From: an uncultured Clostridia bacterium
GTDB lineage: Bacteria; Bacillota_A; Clostridia; TANB77; CAG-508
Reading direction: 5' to 3'
Length of the DNA stretch: 5,190 nucleotides
Assembly (NCBI GenBank): GCA_947628335.1
Contig: CANQZT010000110.1
Span: 1 to 5,190 of the forward strand
In this document: positions 1-5,190 of the stretch, in pieces
How positions within the stretch are numbered: the stretch's first letter is position 1
Layout: each line of letters starts with the position of its first letter
Translations under genes and position numbers: made by a program
Notes under the pieces: generated by a model
Database searches by the model: none
Told to the model about the DNA's origin: nothing
The model's input: only the letters and a program-made list of their open reading frames with translations

Positions 1-1
1 A

Positions 2-898
2 AATCAATTTGTATGGGTACCATGTAATTTGGATAATGAAATTACAATAGACGGAAAAAAAGTTGCAAAGTATGAAAGGTGGTGCTCTAAAGAATATGAG
101 GATGCAAAGGATGAAACTACAGTAAATGGAATAACATATAAAGCAAGACCAGTAGAAAATGAAGACGACCAAATAAAAAAATATGGAGGATTTTATATAG
201 CAAGATATGAAGCAGGATTAGATGGAATAATTACAGAAGCAAATAGTGAAACAAATAATGTATATACAAAAGTACCAGTAAGTAAACAAGGAGCCCAAGT
301 GTGGAATTATATAGACTATACTCATAGTTATGTAGTAGCAGATAAAATGATAAATGATAGTAATAAATATGGCAGTACCAAAAGTGGCCTAGTGACAGGA
401 AAACAATGGGATACAATAATGAAATGGTATAGTAATTCTGGAATAATAAAATTGGATGGAAATGGAAATCAATTGTCTCAAAATTGGGGAACATATTATA
501 AATTGAATTATGCAGTATCTGGATATTATTTTGATGGTATGGCAAGTGGAGGAAATACATCAACAACATGGAAACAAGGAGATGTAGATATAGATAAAGA
601 TATGCTATATTTGGAGAAATACGATTGTGATTTTACTTATTTATTCCATGCATCTGGTCTAAATAGTAATGGAATTAAGAAGAATATAGCAGATTTAGCT
701 GGTAATTTAAGTGAATGGTCAGCAGATGAATTAAATCAAGGTATTAAATGTGTTCGAGGAGGAAATGCTGAAGAGAAACCTTCTGATATAACGAAGTATG
801 ATGGAAATAAATATAATAGTGTAACTGGCTCAGATTTCCGAGATACTGATTTACCAGGAGACTGTATTTATGGATTTCGAGTTGTTCTTTATTTATGA
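2..898 (+). CDS. FGE-sulfatase/SUMF1-like (C-type-lectin-fold) domain protein, 5'-truncated by window edge
   Basis: The frame is open from base 2, so the gene starts before the window; the TTG at 29 is an internal leucine codon, not a start. The visible part is 298 residues. Seen, in visible-fragment numbering: an FVWVP motif at 3-7, GGFYIARYE at 62-70, GLVTGKQWDTIMKW at 129-142, NIADLAGNLSEW at 228-239, an RGG at 252-254 and a terminal GFRVVLYL at 291-298. This order is typical of the formylglycine-generating-enzyme-like domain family, which has a C-type-lectin-like fold. In true FGEs the domain oxidises a sulfatase cysteine, but the usual segment after RGG (RGGSW-type, with paired cysteines) is not evident: RGGNAEE is followed by a polar stretch. 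A binding or structural role is therefore more likely than catalysis. Such proteins in Clostridia-type genomes are often surface or secreted; any signal sequence or pilin-like N-terminus would lie upstream. The domain call is fairly secure, the function is not. Confidence 0.75.
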   Translation, partial: NQFVWVPCNLDNEITIDGKKVAKYERWCSKEYEDAKDETTVNGITYKARPVENEDDQIKKYGGFYIARYEAGLDGIITEANSETNNVYTKVPVSKQGAQVWNYIDYTHSYVVADKMINDSNKYGSTKSGLVTGKQWDTIMKWYSNSGIIKLDGNGNQLSQNWGTYYKLNYAVSGYYFDGMASGGNTSTTWKQGDVDIDKDMLYLEKYDCDFTYLFHASGLNSNGIKKNIADLAGNLSEWSADELNQGIKCVRGGNAEEKPSDITKYDGNKYNSVTGSDFRDTDLPGDCIYGFRVVLYL

Positions 899-940
899 TA
901 TCAGTATAATGTAAAGTAAAAAAATTAGATGAAGAGCTTT

Positions 941-977
941 AAATAGTAGGGTTAGAATTTTTCTAACCCTACTATTT
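941..977. terminator. Bidirectional hairpin terminator between convergent genes
   Basis: Positions 941-957 and 961-977 are perfect reverse complements (17 bp stem, 3-base TTT loop) with a GGGTTAG/CTAACCC core. The hairpin lies 42 bases after the stop of the FGE-like gene and 14 bases beyond the stop of the minus-strand gene, so it can end both transcripts. The T-rich tracts are short (TTTT on the plus side, ATTTAAA on the minus side), but the stem is strong. Confidence 0.85.
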
Positions 978-991
978 TCGAGTTTAATTGA

Positions 992-1618
992 TTAATCAAG
1001 CTTAAAACGAATTGAATTTAAGGATTTGTTCAGTTGTTCAAGATATTTTTTATCATCTTTTTCAAAAGCTCCTTCTTGTTCGGCTGTTTGAACCATTTGG
1101 TCAAAATCAGAATATAAATTTTCTTTTAATTGATCAAAATCAATTTCTGTAGAAACATATTCATCAAATTTTGCTTTCTTCCATTCTTCTACCTTTTTTC
1201 TATATGTTTCCCCGAAATGTGTGGGAAAACGAACTTCACTTTCGGTGTAATAAGTTATGCTTGTTATTACTGCAGTTAAATATTTTTCTTTGACTTTCTT
1301 TGCAGTATTATCTGTATTTGGCAAAGAGTGATAACAAAAGTAAACAGCTTTTTTGTCTGTTGCTTTCTTATTTGAAAAATATTCTTTTTGCAATTCCAGA
1401 TTTGCAAAGCAATTTAAGATAAGCGTTTTAATGCCTATGGCATACATTTCTGGAAAGTATGGCTCATTGCATATTCTAACGAGTTCTGTTGCATAAGCAA
1501 TCCAATTGTAATCAGATTTGCTATCTTCTAATACCCGTTCATAGAGTTCTTTGGCAGTTAGTGAATATGTATCACCATGCCGACCATTAATTTCGTATTT
1601 TTTGTCAATAAAACTCAT
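992..1618 (-). CDS. Hypothetical protein, 208 residues, soluble and unrecognised
   Basis: I do not recognise this family. The start is placed at the ATG at 1618-1616 because an AAAAGGAGG ribosome binding site lies 6-7 bases upstream on the minus strand. A longer frame from 1666 would translate that binding site as Lys-Gly-Gly, so it is unlikely to be used. The protein has no signal peptide or hydrophobic membrane segment and is probably cytoplasmic. It is rich in charged and aromatic residues. The middle region (about 40-105) looks helical with three cysteines in RIC, NCF and YFCYH contexts. The last 60 residues or so are strongly charged and probably helical. It stands alone, convergent to the FGE-like gene and divergent from the cop operon. 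A hand count of most of the gene gives about 31% G+C, apparently slightly above the copA stretches I sampled, which hints at a separate origin. It is a real gene by its binding site, length and terminator, but its role is unknown. Confidence 0.75.
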   Translation of the reverse strand: MSFIDKKYEINGRHGDTYSLTAKELYERVLEDSKSDYNWIAYATELVRICNEPYFPEMYAIGIKTLILNCFANLELQKEYFSNKKATDKKAVYFCYHSLPNTDNTAKKVKEKYLTAVITSITYYTESEVRFPTHFGETYRKKVEEWKKAKFDEYVSTEIDFDQLKENLYSDFDQMVQTAEQEGAFEKDDKKYLEQLNKSLNSIRFKLD

Positions 1619-1624
1619 AAATAT

Positions 1625-1632
1625 TCCTCCTT
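1625..1632 (-). promoter_or_regulatory. Ribosome binding site deciding the start of the minus-strand gene
   Basis: On the minus strand the sequence reads AAGGAGGA, about 6 bases before the ATG at 1618-1616. This is a near-perfect anti-Shine-Dalgarno match and supports the 208-residue form over the 224-residue form. Confidence 0.85.
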
Positions 1633-1652
1633 TTAATTGATGCTTACTGGTT

Positions 1653-1681
1653 GATATATATGACAAAACTAAAGGAGTAAA
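1653..1681 (-). promoter_or_regulatory. Candidate sigma-A promoter for the minus-strand gene
   Basis: On the minus strand, TTTACT (1681-1676) is followed after 17 bases by TATATC (1658-1653). This would start transcription about 30 bases before the ATG at 1618. Both boxes are imperfect and the region is AT-rich, so this is a weak call; other pairings are possible further upstream. Confidence 0.3.
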
Positions 1682-1683
1682 TG

Positions 1684-1711
1684 TTCCTTACTCAATTAGT
1701 AAACTAAGGAA
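1684..1711. repeat. Inverted repeat in the divergent intergenic region
   Basis: TTCCTTA (1684-1690) and TAAGGAA (1705-1711) are exact reverse complements 14 bases apart. An alternative nested pair, TTACT (1688-1692) and AGTAA (1698-1702), flanks a 5-base centre. Both lie upstream of the minus-strand gene's likely promoter and about 55 bases before the cop promoter. It could be an operator, but short palindromes arise easily in AT-rich DNA and it matches no operator I can name. Confidence 0.35.
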
Positions 1712-1765
1712 ATAAGTAACAAAAATATAAAATATTATATTACGATTTAATTTATTTTTCAACTA

Positions 1766-1794
1766 TTTACAAAATATCACATGGGGTATATAAT
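1766..1794 (+). promoter_or_regulatory. Sigma-A promoter of the copZ-copA operon
   Basis: TTTACA (1766-1771) and TATAAT (1789-1794) are separated by exactly 17 bases, one mismatch from the full housekeeping consensus. The predicted transcription start is near 1800-1802, only about 10-12 bases before the copZ ATG. The spacer contains GGGGTAT, resembling one half of a CsoR-type operator, but the matching half is missing. The hexamers TATCAC (1775-1780) and GTGATA (1803-1808) form an inverted repeat bracketing the -10 box. Copper-responsive repression here is expected for such operons but the regulator cannot be named from this sequence. Confidence 0.8.
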
Positions 1795-1800
1795 ATCATA

Positions 1801-1807
1801 GGGTGAT
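1801..1807 (+). promoter_or_regulatory. copZ ribosome binding site at the predicted transcript 5' end
   Basis: GGGTGAT matches the GGTGAT part of the anti-Shine-Dalgarno complement, with its GG about 8 bases before the ATG at 1812. This favours the ATG at 1812 over the GTG at 1803, which lies inside the site. The site sits right at or next to the predicted transcription start, so the leader is extremely short. Confidence 0.6.
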
Positions 1808-1811
1808 AAAA

Positions 1812-2021
1812 ATGAAAGAAACAATTATAAAAGTTAATGGTATGGTATGCAATGGATGTGAAAATAGAGTACAAAATGCATTAAAAAATATTGAGGGAAT
1901 TGAAAATGTTGTAGCAGACCATAATACAGGAATAGTTAAAATTACTTCAAAAAATGAAGTGTCAGAAAGTCTTATGAAAGAAAAAATTATAGACATTGGA
2001 TTTGAAGTAAAGGAAGATTAA
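1812..2021 (+). CDS. copZ: Copper chaperone CopZ (heavy-metal-associated domain)
   Basis: This 69-residue protein is a single heavy-metal-associated (HMA, ferredoxin-like beta-alpha-beta-beta-alpha-beta) domain. The metal site GMVCNGC is at residues 10-16, with Cys13 and Cys16 as the Cu(I) ligands. Length and ending (IGFEVKED) are normal for the CopZ family, which binds cytoplasmic Cu(I) and hands it to CopA or to the copper regulator. The ATG at 1812 is preferred over the GTG at 1803 because of the upstream GGTGAT. The stop is two bases before the copA ATG, and the two genes form an operon behind the promoter at 1766-1794. Another small metal chaperone (for example a MerP type) is possible from the domain alone, but the adjoining copper ATPase makes CopZ the best call. 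Confidence 0.88.
   Translation: MKETIIKVNGMVCNGCENRVQNALKNIEGIENVVADHNTGIVKITSKNEVSESLMKEKIIDIGFEVKED
2009..2016 (+). promoter_or_regulatory. copA ribosome binding site inside the copZ 3' end
   Basis: AAAGGAAG lies 7 bases before the copA ATG at 2024 and within the last codons of copZ. With only two bases between the copZ stop and the copA start, translation of the two genes is probably coupled. Confidence 0.7.
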
Positions 2022-2023
2022 TT

Positions 2024-3301
2024 ATGAAAAAAATAAATTTATCTATTGATGGAATGACATGTAGTGCTTGTTCGAATGGACTTGAAAAATACTTAAATAA
2101 ACAAGAAGGAATTTTAAATGCAAGTGTTAATTTAGTAATGGCAAATGCAACAATTGAGTATGATGAAAAAGTATTAAATCAAGAAAAGATAGAAGAATTT
2201 GTAAAAGAAGCAGGTTTTAAGAGCTTAGGTGAATTTAAAGAAATAAAAATTGAAGAAAAAAACAAAAATGAAAAAATTAAATTTATAATTTTTTCATTTT
2301 TAGCAATAATTTTAATGTATATTTCAATGGGACATATGATTAATTTACCAGCAATTCCATTTCTTAATCCACATACTAATACTACGAATTATATGATTAG
2401 CTTGCTGATATTAACGATATGCTTTTTGATATACGGTTTTGATATTTTAAAAAATGGATATAAAAACTTAATTCATAAAACACCAAATATGGATACGTTA
2501 GTAACAATAGGTGTAATGGCAAGTTTATTATATAGCATTTATAATATGTATATTGTATTTACAGGCAATCATACTAAAGTTATGAATTTGTATTTTGAAT
2601 CATCTGCAATAGTAATTTATTTTATAAAATTAGGTAGATATATTGATGGCATAAGTAAAGATAAAACAAAAGAAGCAATTCAAAAATTAGTAAAAATTAC
2701 TCCTAATACAGCAGTTGTAAAAATAGATGGAGTAGAAAAAACAGTTACACTAGACGAAATTCATAAAGGAGATACAATAATAGCAAAAGCTGGAGAAAAA
2801 ATAGCTGTAGATGGTGAGATAATATCTGGTAAAGCCCATTTAGACGAATCATTTATTACAGGAGAAAGTAAACCAGTTTCAAAAGAAATTGGAAGTAAAG
2901 TAATTGCAGGAAGCATGAATTATGATGGATATATTGAATATAAAGCAGAAAAAATTGGAAAAGAATCAACAATATCAGAAATCGTTAGATTGGTAATAGA
3001 GGCAAGCAATACTAAAGCACCAATTGCAAAAATAGCAGATAAGGTGTCTGGATATTTTGTACCAAGTGTAATTGCAATTGCAATAATTACCTTTTTTGTA
3101 TATATCCTAATAGGTCAGGGCTTTGAAACAGCAATAACATCATTTGTTACTGTATTAGTTGTTGCATGTCCTTGTAGTTTGGGACTTGCGACACCTCTGG
3201 CAATTGTTGTAAGTGAAGGATTGTGTGCAAGTAATGGGATACTGGTAAAGAAAAGTGAAATATTGGAAAATGCACGGGAAAATAAATACTGTTGTATTTG
3301 A
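2024..3301 (+). CDS. copA: CopA N-terminal part: metal-binding domain, TM1-6, actuator domain
   Basis: Residues 1-70 form an HMA domain with GMTCSAC at 10-16. Hydrophobic segments at about 86-108 (with MGHM at 102-105), 122-143, 157-180 and 188-204 are TM1-4. The actuator domain follows, with TGES at 279-282 needed for dephosphorylation. TM5 is at about 345-365, and TM6 carries the Cu(I) site CPC at 382-384. In the intact family these residues select and pass Cu(I) across the cytoplasmic membrane. Family-like sequence ends at Arg418; the last seven residues (ENKYCCI) are out-of-frame. This product alone lacks the phosphorylated aspartate and the ATP-binding domain, so it cannot pump, though its N-terminal domain could still bind copper. 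The start has a good binding site in the copZ end. Confidence 0.85.
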   Translation: MKKINLSIDGMTCSACSNGLEKYLNKQEGILNASVNLVMANATIEYDEKVLNQEKIEEFVKEAGFKSLGEFKEIKIEEKNKNEKIKFIIFSFLAIILMYISMGHMINLPAIPFLNPHTNTTNYMISLLILTICFLIYGFDILKNGYKNLIHKTPNMDTLVTIGVMASLLYSIYNMYIVFTGNHTKVMNLYFESSAIVIYFIKLGRYIDGISKDKTKEAIQKLVKITPNTAVVKIDGVEKTVTLDEIHKGDTIIAKAGEKIAVDGEIISGKAHLDESFITGESKPVSKEIGSKVIAGSMNYDGYIEYKAEKIGKESTISEIVRLVIEASNTKAPIAKIADKVSGYFVPSVIAIAIITFFVYILIGQGFETAITSFVTVLVVACPCSLGLATPLAIVVSEGLCASNGILVKKSEILENARENKYCCI

Positions 3302-4232
3302 TAAAACAGGGACATTAACCTATGGTAAATTAAAGATAGCAGAAGTATTAAATTATAGCAAGATGGATGATAAAGAACTTTTACAATTAGTTGGCAGTAT
3401 AGAAAGTAAAGGAACGCATCCTATTGGAAAAGCTTTCACAGATTATATAGAACAAAATAAAATGCCAATATTACAGGTACAAGAATTTAAAAATATTTCA
3501 GGCTATGGAATAATAGGAAAGATAGAAAATAAAGAAATTATTTTAGGAAATTCAAAAATACTTGAAAAATATAACATAGAAAATAGATATTTAGAAGATG
3601 AAAAGAAGTTAGCCCAAAATGGGAATAGTATAGTATATGCTGTACAAGATAAAGAAATAATTGCAATTATTGGAGTAAATGATATTGTAAGAGAAAATAC
3701 AAAAGAAGTAGTTAGTACTTTAAATAAAAATAAAATAGAAACAATTATGCTAACAGGAGACAATGAAGATGTTGCTTCTATAATTGCAAAAGATATAGGA
3801 ATAACAAAAGTTATTTCTAATGTAATACCATCAGAAAAAGCAAATACAATAAAGAGTTTAAAGAAAGAAAATAAATATGTAATGATGTGTGGAGACGGAA
3901 TAAATGACAGTCCAGCACTTAGTTGTGCTGATATAGGAGTTAGTGTTAATAGTGGAACAGATATTGCAATGGATTCATCAGATGTAATTTTAACAAGAAA
4001 TGATTTAAGTAGTATCTTGAATTTAATTAAAATTAGCAAAAAGACAGTAAGAAATATAAAACAAAATTTATTTTGGGCATTTTTTTACAATATTTTGATG
4101 ATTCCTATTGCTATTGGTGTATTAAGGAAGATTGGAATTGAAATAAATCCAATGATAGCTAGTTTAGCTATGGTTTTTAGTAGTATTACAGTTATATTAA
4201 ATGCATTAAGATTGAGAAAAATTAAAATTTAG
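3270..4232 (+). CDS. copA: CopA C-terminal part: P- and N-domains, TM7-8
   Basis: Family-like sequence begins at 3279. In restored full-length numbering it contains the phosphorylation motif DKTGT at 426-430, the nucleotide-binding HP pair at 465-466, TGDN at 577-580 and GDGIND at 623-628. Two final membrane segments carry YN at 688-689 and MxxSS at 716-720; with CPC in TM6 these mark the Cu(I) (P1B-1) subgroup. The stop is TAG at 4230-4232. The only nearby starts in this frame are GTG 3255 and ATG 3270, neither with a convincing binding site, so separate translation is doubtful. I give 3270 as a nominal start. No clear terminator hairpin follows the stop. Confidence 0.8.
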   Translation: MHGKINTVVFDKTGTLTYGKLKIAEVLNYSKMDDKELLQLVGSIESKGTHPIGKAFTDYIEQNKMPILQVQEFKNISGYGIIGKIENKEIILGNSKILEKYNIENRYLEDEKKLAQNGNSIVYAVQDKEIIAIIGVNDIVRENTKEVVSTLNKNKIETIMLTGDNEDVASIIAKDIGITKVISNVIPSEKANTIKSLKKENKYVMMCGDGINDSPALSCADIGVSVNSGTDIAMDSSDVILTRNDLSSILNLIKISKKTVRNIKQNLFWAFFYNILMIPIAIGVLRKIGIEINPMIASLAMVFSSITVILNALRLRKIKI

Positions 4233-4268
4233 ATATTGCTTTAGATTATTTAAGGAAAAAATAAATAA

Positions 4269-4297
4269 TTGATATTTTTAATAAAATATGATATAGT
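4269..4297 (+). promoter_or_regulatory. Candidate sigma-A promoter for the site-2 protease gene
   Basis: TTGATA (4269-4274) and TATAGT (4292-4297) are 17 bases apart and would start transcription about 25 bases before the ATG at 4331. An AAAGGAG ribosome binding site at 4318-4324 follows. The region is AT-rich, so chance matches are possible, but spacing and position are good and suggest that a new transcription unit begins here. Confidence 0.55.
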
Positions 4298-4330
4298 TAC
4301 AAATGAAAATATATAGTAAAGGAGAGTAAT

Positions 4331-5068
4331 ATGTATAATTTTCAAGCAGATAAAAGAATTCTATATGTAATACTAGCAATTCTTGTAGTTTATAGCTTAG
4401 CAGGAATGACAAAAGAGTATTTGATAGGATTATTATTAACGTTACCAGGAGTAATTATAGCAATTACATTTCACGAATTTGCACATGCATATGCAGCTTA
4501 TAAATTAGGTGACGATACTGCAAAAATGCAAGGAAGATTAAATTTAAATCCACTTAGCCATATAGATCCTTTTGGATTTTTATTACTTATTTTTGCACAT
4601 ATTGGATGGGGAAAACCAGTACAAATTAATCCTAATAATTTTGATAGAAAATATTCAGCATCAGCAGGAGAAGCTATAGTATCTGTTGCAGGACCAGCTA
4701 TGAACTTTCTTTTAGCAATTGTATTTACATTTATATACTTTATAATAATAAAATTTACACCTATGTTTATTTTTTCAGAAGTTGGTTCAATTATATTTAC
4801 TATTGTACAATCAACAATAATTGTAAATATAGGACTTGGGGTATTTAATTTAATTCCACTTCCACCACTTGATGGGAGTAAAATATTTAGAAATTTCATG
4901 TCTTACAATGTAAGACAATGGCTAGATAGATATGAGAGCGTATTTTATACGATATTTCTTGTTTTATGGATTACAGGGCTTACAGGAAGAGTTATTTCAC
5001 CAATCATAGAACTAATAGCCAATGGATTAATTCGTGTTGTAGGATTCTTATTTGGAATGGGAGTATAG
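4331..5068 (+). CDS. Site-2 protease family (M50) intramembrane zinc metalloprotease
   Basis: A compact 245-residue integral membrane protein. The zinc site HEFAH (HExxH) is at residues 48-52 within a membrane segment, with Glu49 as catalytic residue. The second family signature NLIPLPPLDG is at 173-182 and supplies the third zinc ligand, Asp181. GPAMN at 121-125 is also typical. Hydrophobic segments are near 9-25, 31-56, 80-93, 115-142, 150-180 and 203-217. There is no PDZ domain and no long extension, so it resembles the small uncharacterised YwhC-like bacterial group rather than RseP or SpoIVFB. Family members cleave substrates within the membrane, often to release regulators; the substrate here is unknown. 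The start has AAAGGAG 6 bases upstream. Its stop lies 9 bases before tsaD, so the two are probably co-transcribed. Confidence 0.88.
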   Translation: MYNFQADKRILYVILAILVVYSLAGMTKEYLIGLLLTLPGVIIAITFHEFAHAYAAYKLGDDTAKMQGRLNLNPLSHIDPFGFLLLIFAHIGWGKPVQINPNNFDRKYSASAGEAIVSVAGPAMNFLLAIVFTFIYFIIIKFTPMFIFSEVGSIIFTIVQSTIIVNIGLGVFNLIPLPPLDGSKIFRNFMSYNVRQWLDRYESVFYTIFLVLWITGLTGRVISPIIELIANGLIRVVGFLFGMGV

Positions 5069-5077
5069 AAAACGAAA

Positions 5078-5190
5078 ATGGAAAAAAATGTATATGTACT
5101 TGGAATTGAATCTAGTTGTGATGAAACTTCTGTATCTGTTGTAAAAAACGGTAGAGAAGTTCTTTCTAATGTTATTCATTCACAAATTGA
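5078..5190 (+). CDS. tsaD: tRNA N6-adenosine threonylcarbamoyltransferase TsaD, N-terminal 37 codons (3'-truncated by window edge)
   Basis: The frame from the ATG at 5078 runs open to the edge and begins with [20 protein letters not shown], followed by [28 protein letters not shown] is the hallmark N-terminal motif of TsaD (formerly Gcp/YgjD), part of its ASKHA-type nucleotide-binding fold. TsaD transfers the threonylcarbamoyl group to A37 of ANN-decoding tRNAs, working with TsaB and TsaE in bacteria, and is normally essential. The metal-binding histidines lie beyond the window. No convincing binding site precedes the start: the stretch from the previous stop is TAGAAAACGAAA, and the nearest purine-rich match (GGGAG inside the preceding gene) is about 15 bases away. 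Translational coupling to the protease gene is therefore likely. The ATG at 5088 is out of frame. Confidence 0.93.
   Translation, partial: MEKNVYVLGIESSCDETSVSVVKNGREVLSNVIHSQI

Larger units (their letters stand above)
2024..4232 (+). pseudogene. copA: copA locus, Cu(I) P1B-type ATPase interrupted by a +1 frameshift
   Basis: The two coding parts below together make one complete copper-exporting P-type ATPase. The family sequence runs in one frame through codon 418 (CGG, 3275-3277) and resumes in the +1 frame at AAA (3279-3281). Removing a single G from GGG 3276-3278 gives ...ENAR-KINTVVFDKTGTLT..., a normal junction, and a 735-residue protein, which is the usual length for a one-metal-binding-domain CopA. 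As written, translation stops at the TGA at 3299-3301. I cannot tell a true mutation from a sequencing or assembly error. All other catalytic motifs are intact and I see no second lesion, which points to a recent event or an error. Confidence 0.8.

Noticed and set aside
29..31. TTG as a start codon for the FGE-like gene
   Set aside because: The frame is open to base 2 and the upstream codons read NQFVWVPCN, a conserved part of this family, so the true start is before the window.
1619..1666. Sixteen-residue N-terminal extension of the minus-strand gene
   Set aside because: It would translate the strong AAAAGGAGG binding site as Lys-Gly-Gly; the internal ATG at 1618 is properly spaced from that site.
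1671..1707. Small leader-peptide frame (ATG at 1681, eight codons, after AAAGGAG)
   Set aside because: The gap between GGAG and the ATG is only 3 bases, too short for normal initiation, and no plus-strand promoter precedes it.
1766..1811. CopY box (TACAnnTGTA) in the cop promoter
   Set aside because: TACA occurs at the -35 box but no TGTA follows at the required spacing.
3255..3278. Deliberately split two-gene copper ATPase
   Set aside because: No good binding site precedes GTG 3255 or ATG 3270, and the residues before 3279 in that frame are unrelated to the family, so a frameshift in a single gene is the simpler reading.
3299..3301. TGA read as tryptophan (alternative genetic code) to rescue copA
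   Set aside because: The frame after TGA meets TAA immediately and is not the frame of the downstream motifs; TGA is also a sensible stop for the gene ending at 898.
4233..4268. Terminator after copA
   Set aside because: The stretch is AT-rich with no convincing stem and no T-run following a hairpin.

Overview
The window is very AT-rich DNA with strong AGGAGG-type ribosome binding sites, AGA-dominated arginine codons and TGA used as a stop. This fits a low-GC Gram-positive bacterium, most likely an anaerobic Clostridia-type organism. That assignment is inferred from composition and gene families; there is no rRNA or other direct marker. Five loci are present, and both edges cut through genes.

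Layout. Positions 2-898 (+) hold the 3' part of a gene for a protein with a formylglycine-generating-enzyme-like (SUMF1/FGE-sulfatase, C-type-lectin-like) fold; its start lies before the window. A 17-bp perfect hairpin at 941-977 separates it from a convergent gene at 992-1618 (-), which encodes a 208-residue soluble protein I do not recognise. The divergent intergenic region 1619-1811 carries a well-formed sigma-A promoter reading right. This drives a copper-homeostasis operon: copZ (1812-2021, 69-residue Cu(I) chaperone) and copA (from 2024, Cu(I)-exporting P1B-type ATPase). A separate transcription unit starts near 4300, with a compact membrane-embedded site-2 protease (4331-5068). It is followed 9 bases later by the first 37 codons of tsaD (5078 to the edge), which belongs to tRNA threonylcarbamoyladenosine (t6A) synthesis.

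The main anomaly is in copA. The reading frame is broken just before the DKTGT phosphorylation motif. Residues 1-418 (metal-binding domain, TM1-6, actuator domain, CPC site) are in one frame. The catalytic P- and N-domains and TM7-8 continue in the +1 frame. One surplus base, most simply in the GGG at 3276-3278, explains it, and removing it restores a normal-length 735-residue pump. The TGA that ends the upstream part overlaps the codon of the catalytic aspartate. The cause could be a real mutation, an assembly or sequencing error, or (less likely) translational frameshifting.

How the genes work together: CopZ would carry Cu(I) to CopA, which pumps it out of the cytoplasm. With copA broken as written, this operon could not be fully functional unless the frame is restored. 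No copper regulator (CsoR or CopY type) is in the window. I see no CRISPR array, insertion sequence, tRNA or rRNA, and no strong evidence of an undescribed system. The least explained items are the orphan minus-strand gene and the inverted repeats between it and the cop operon.
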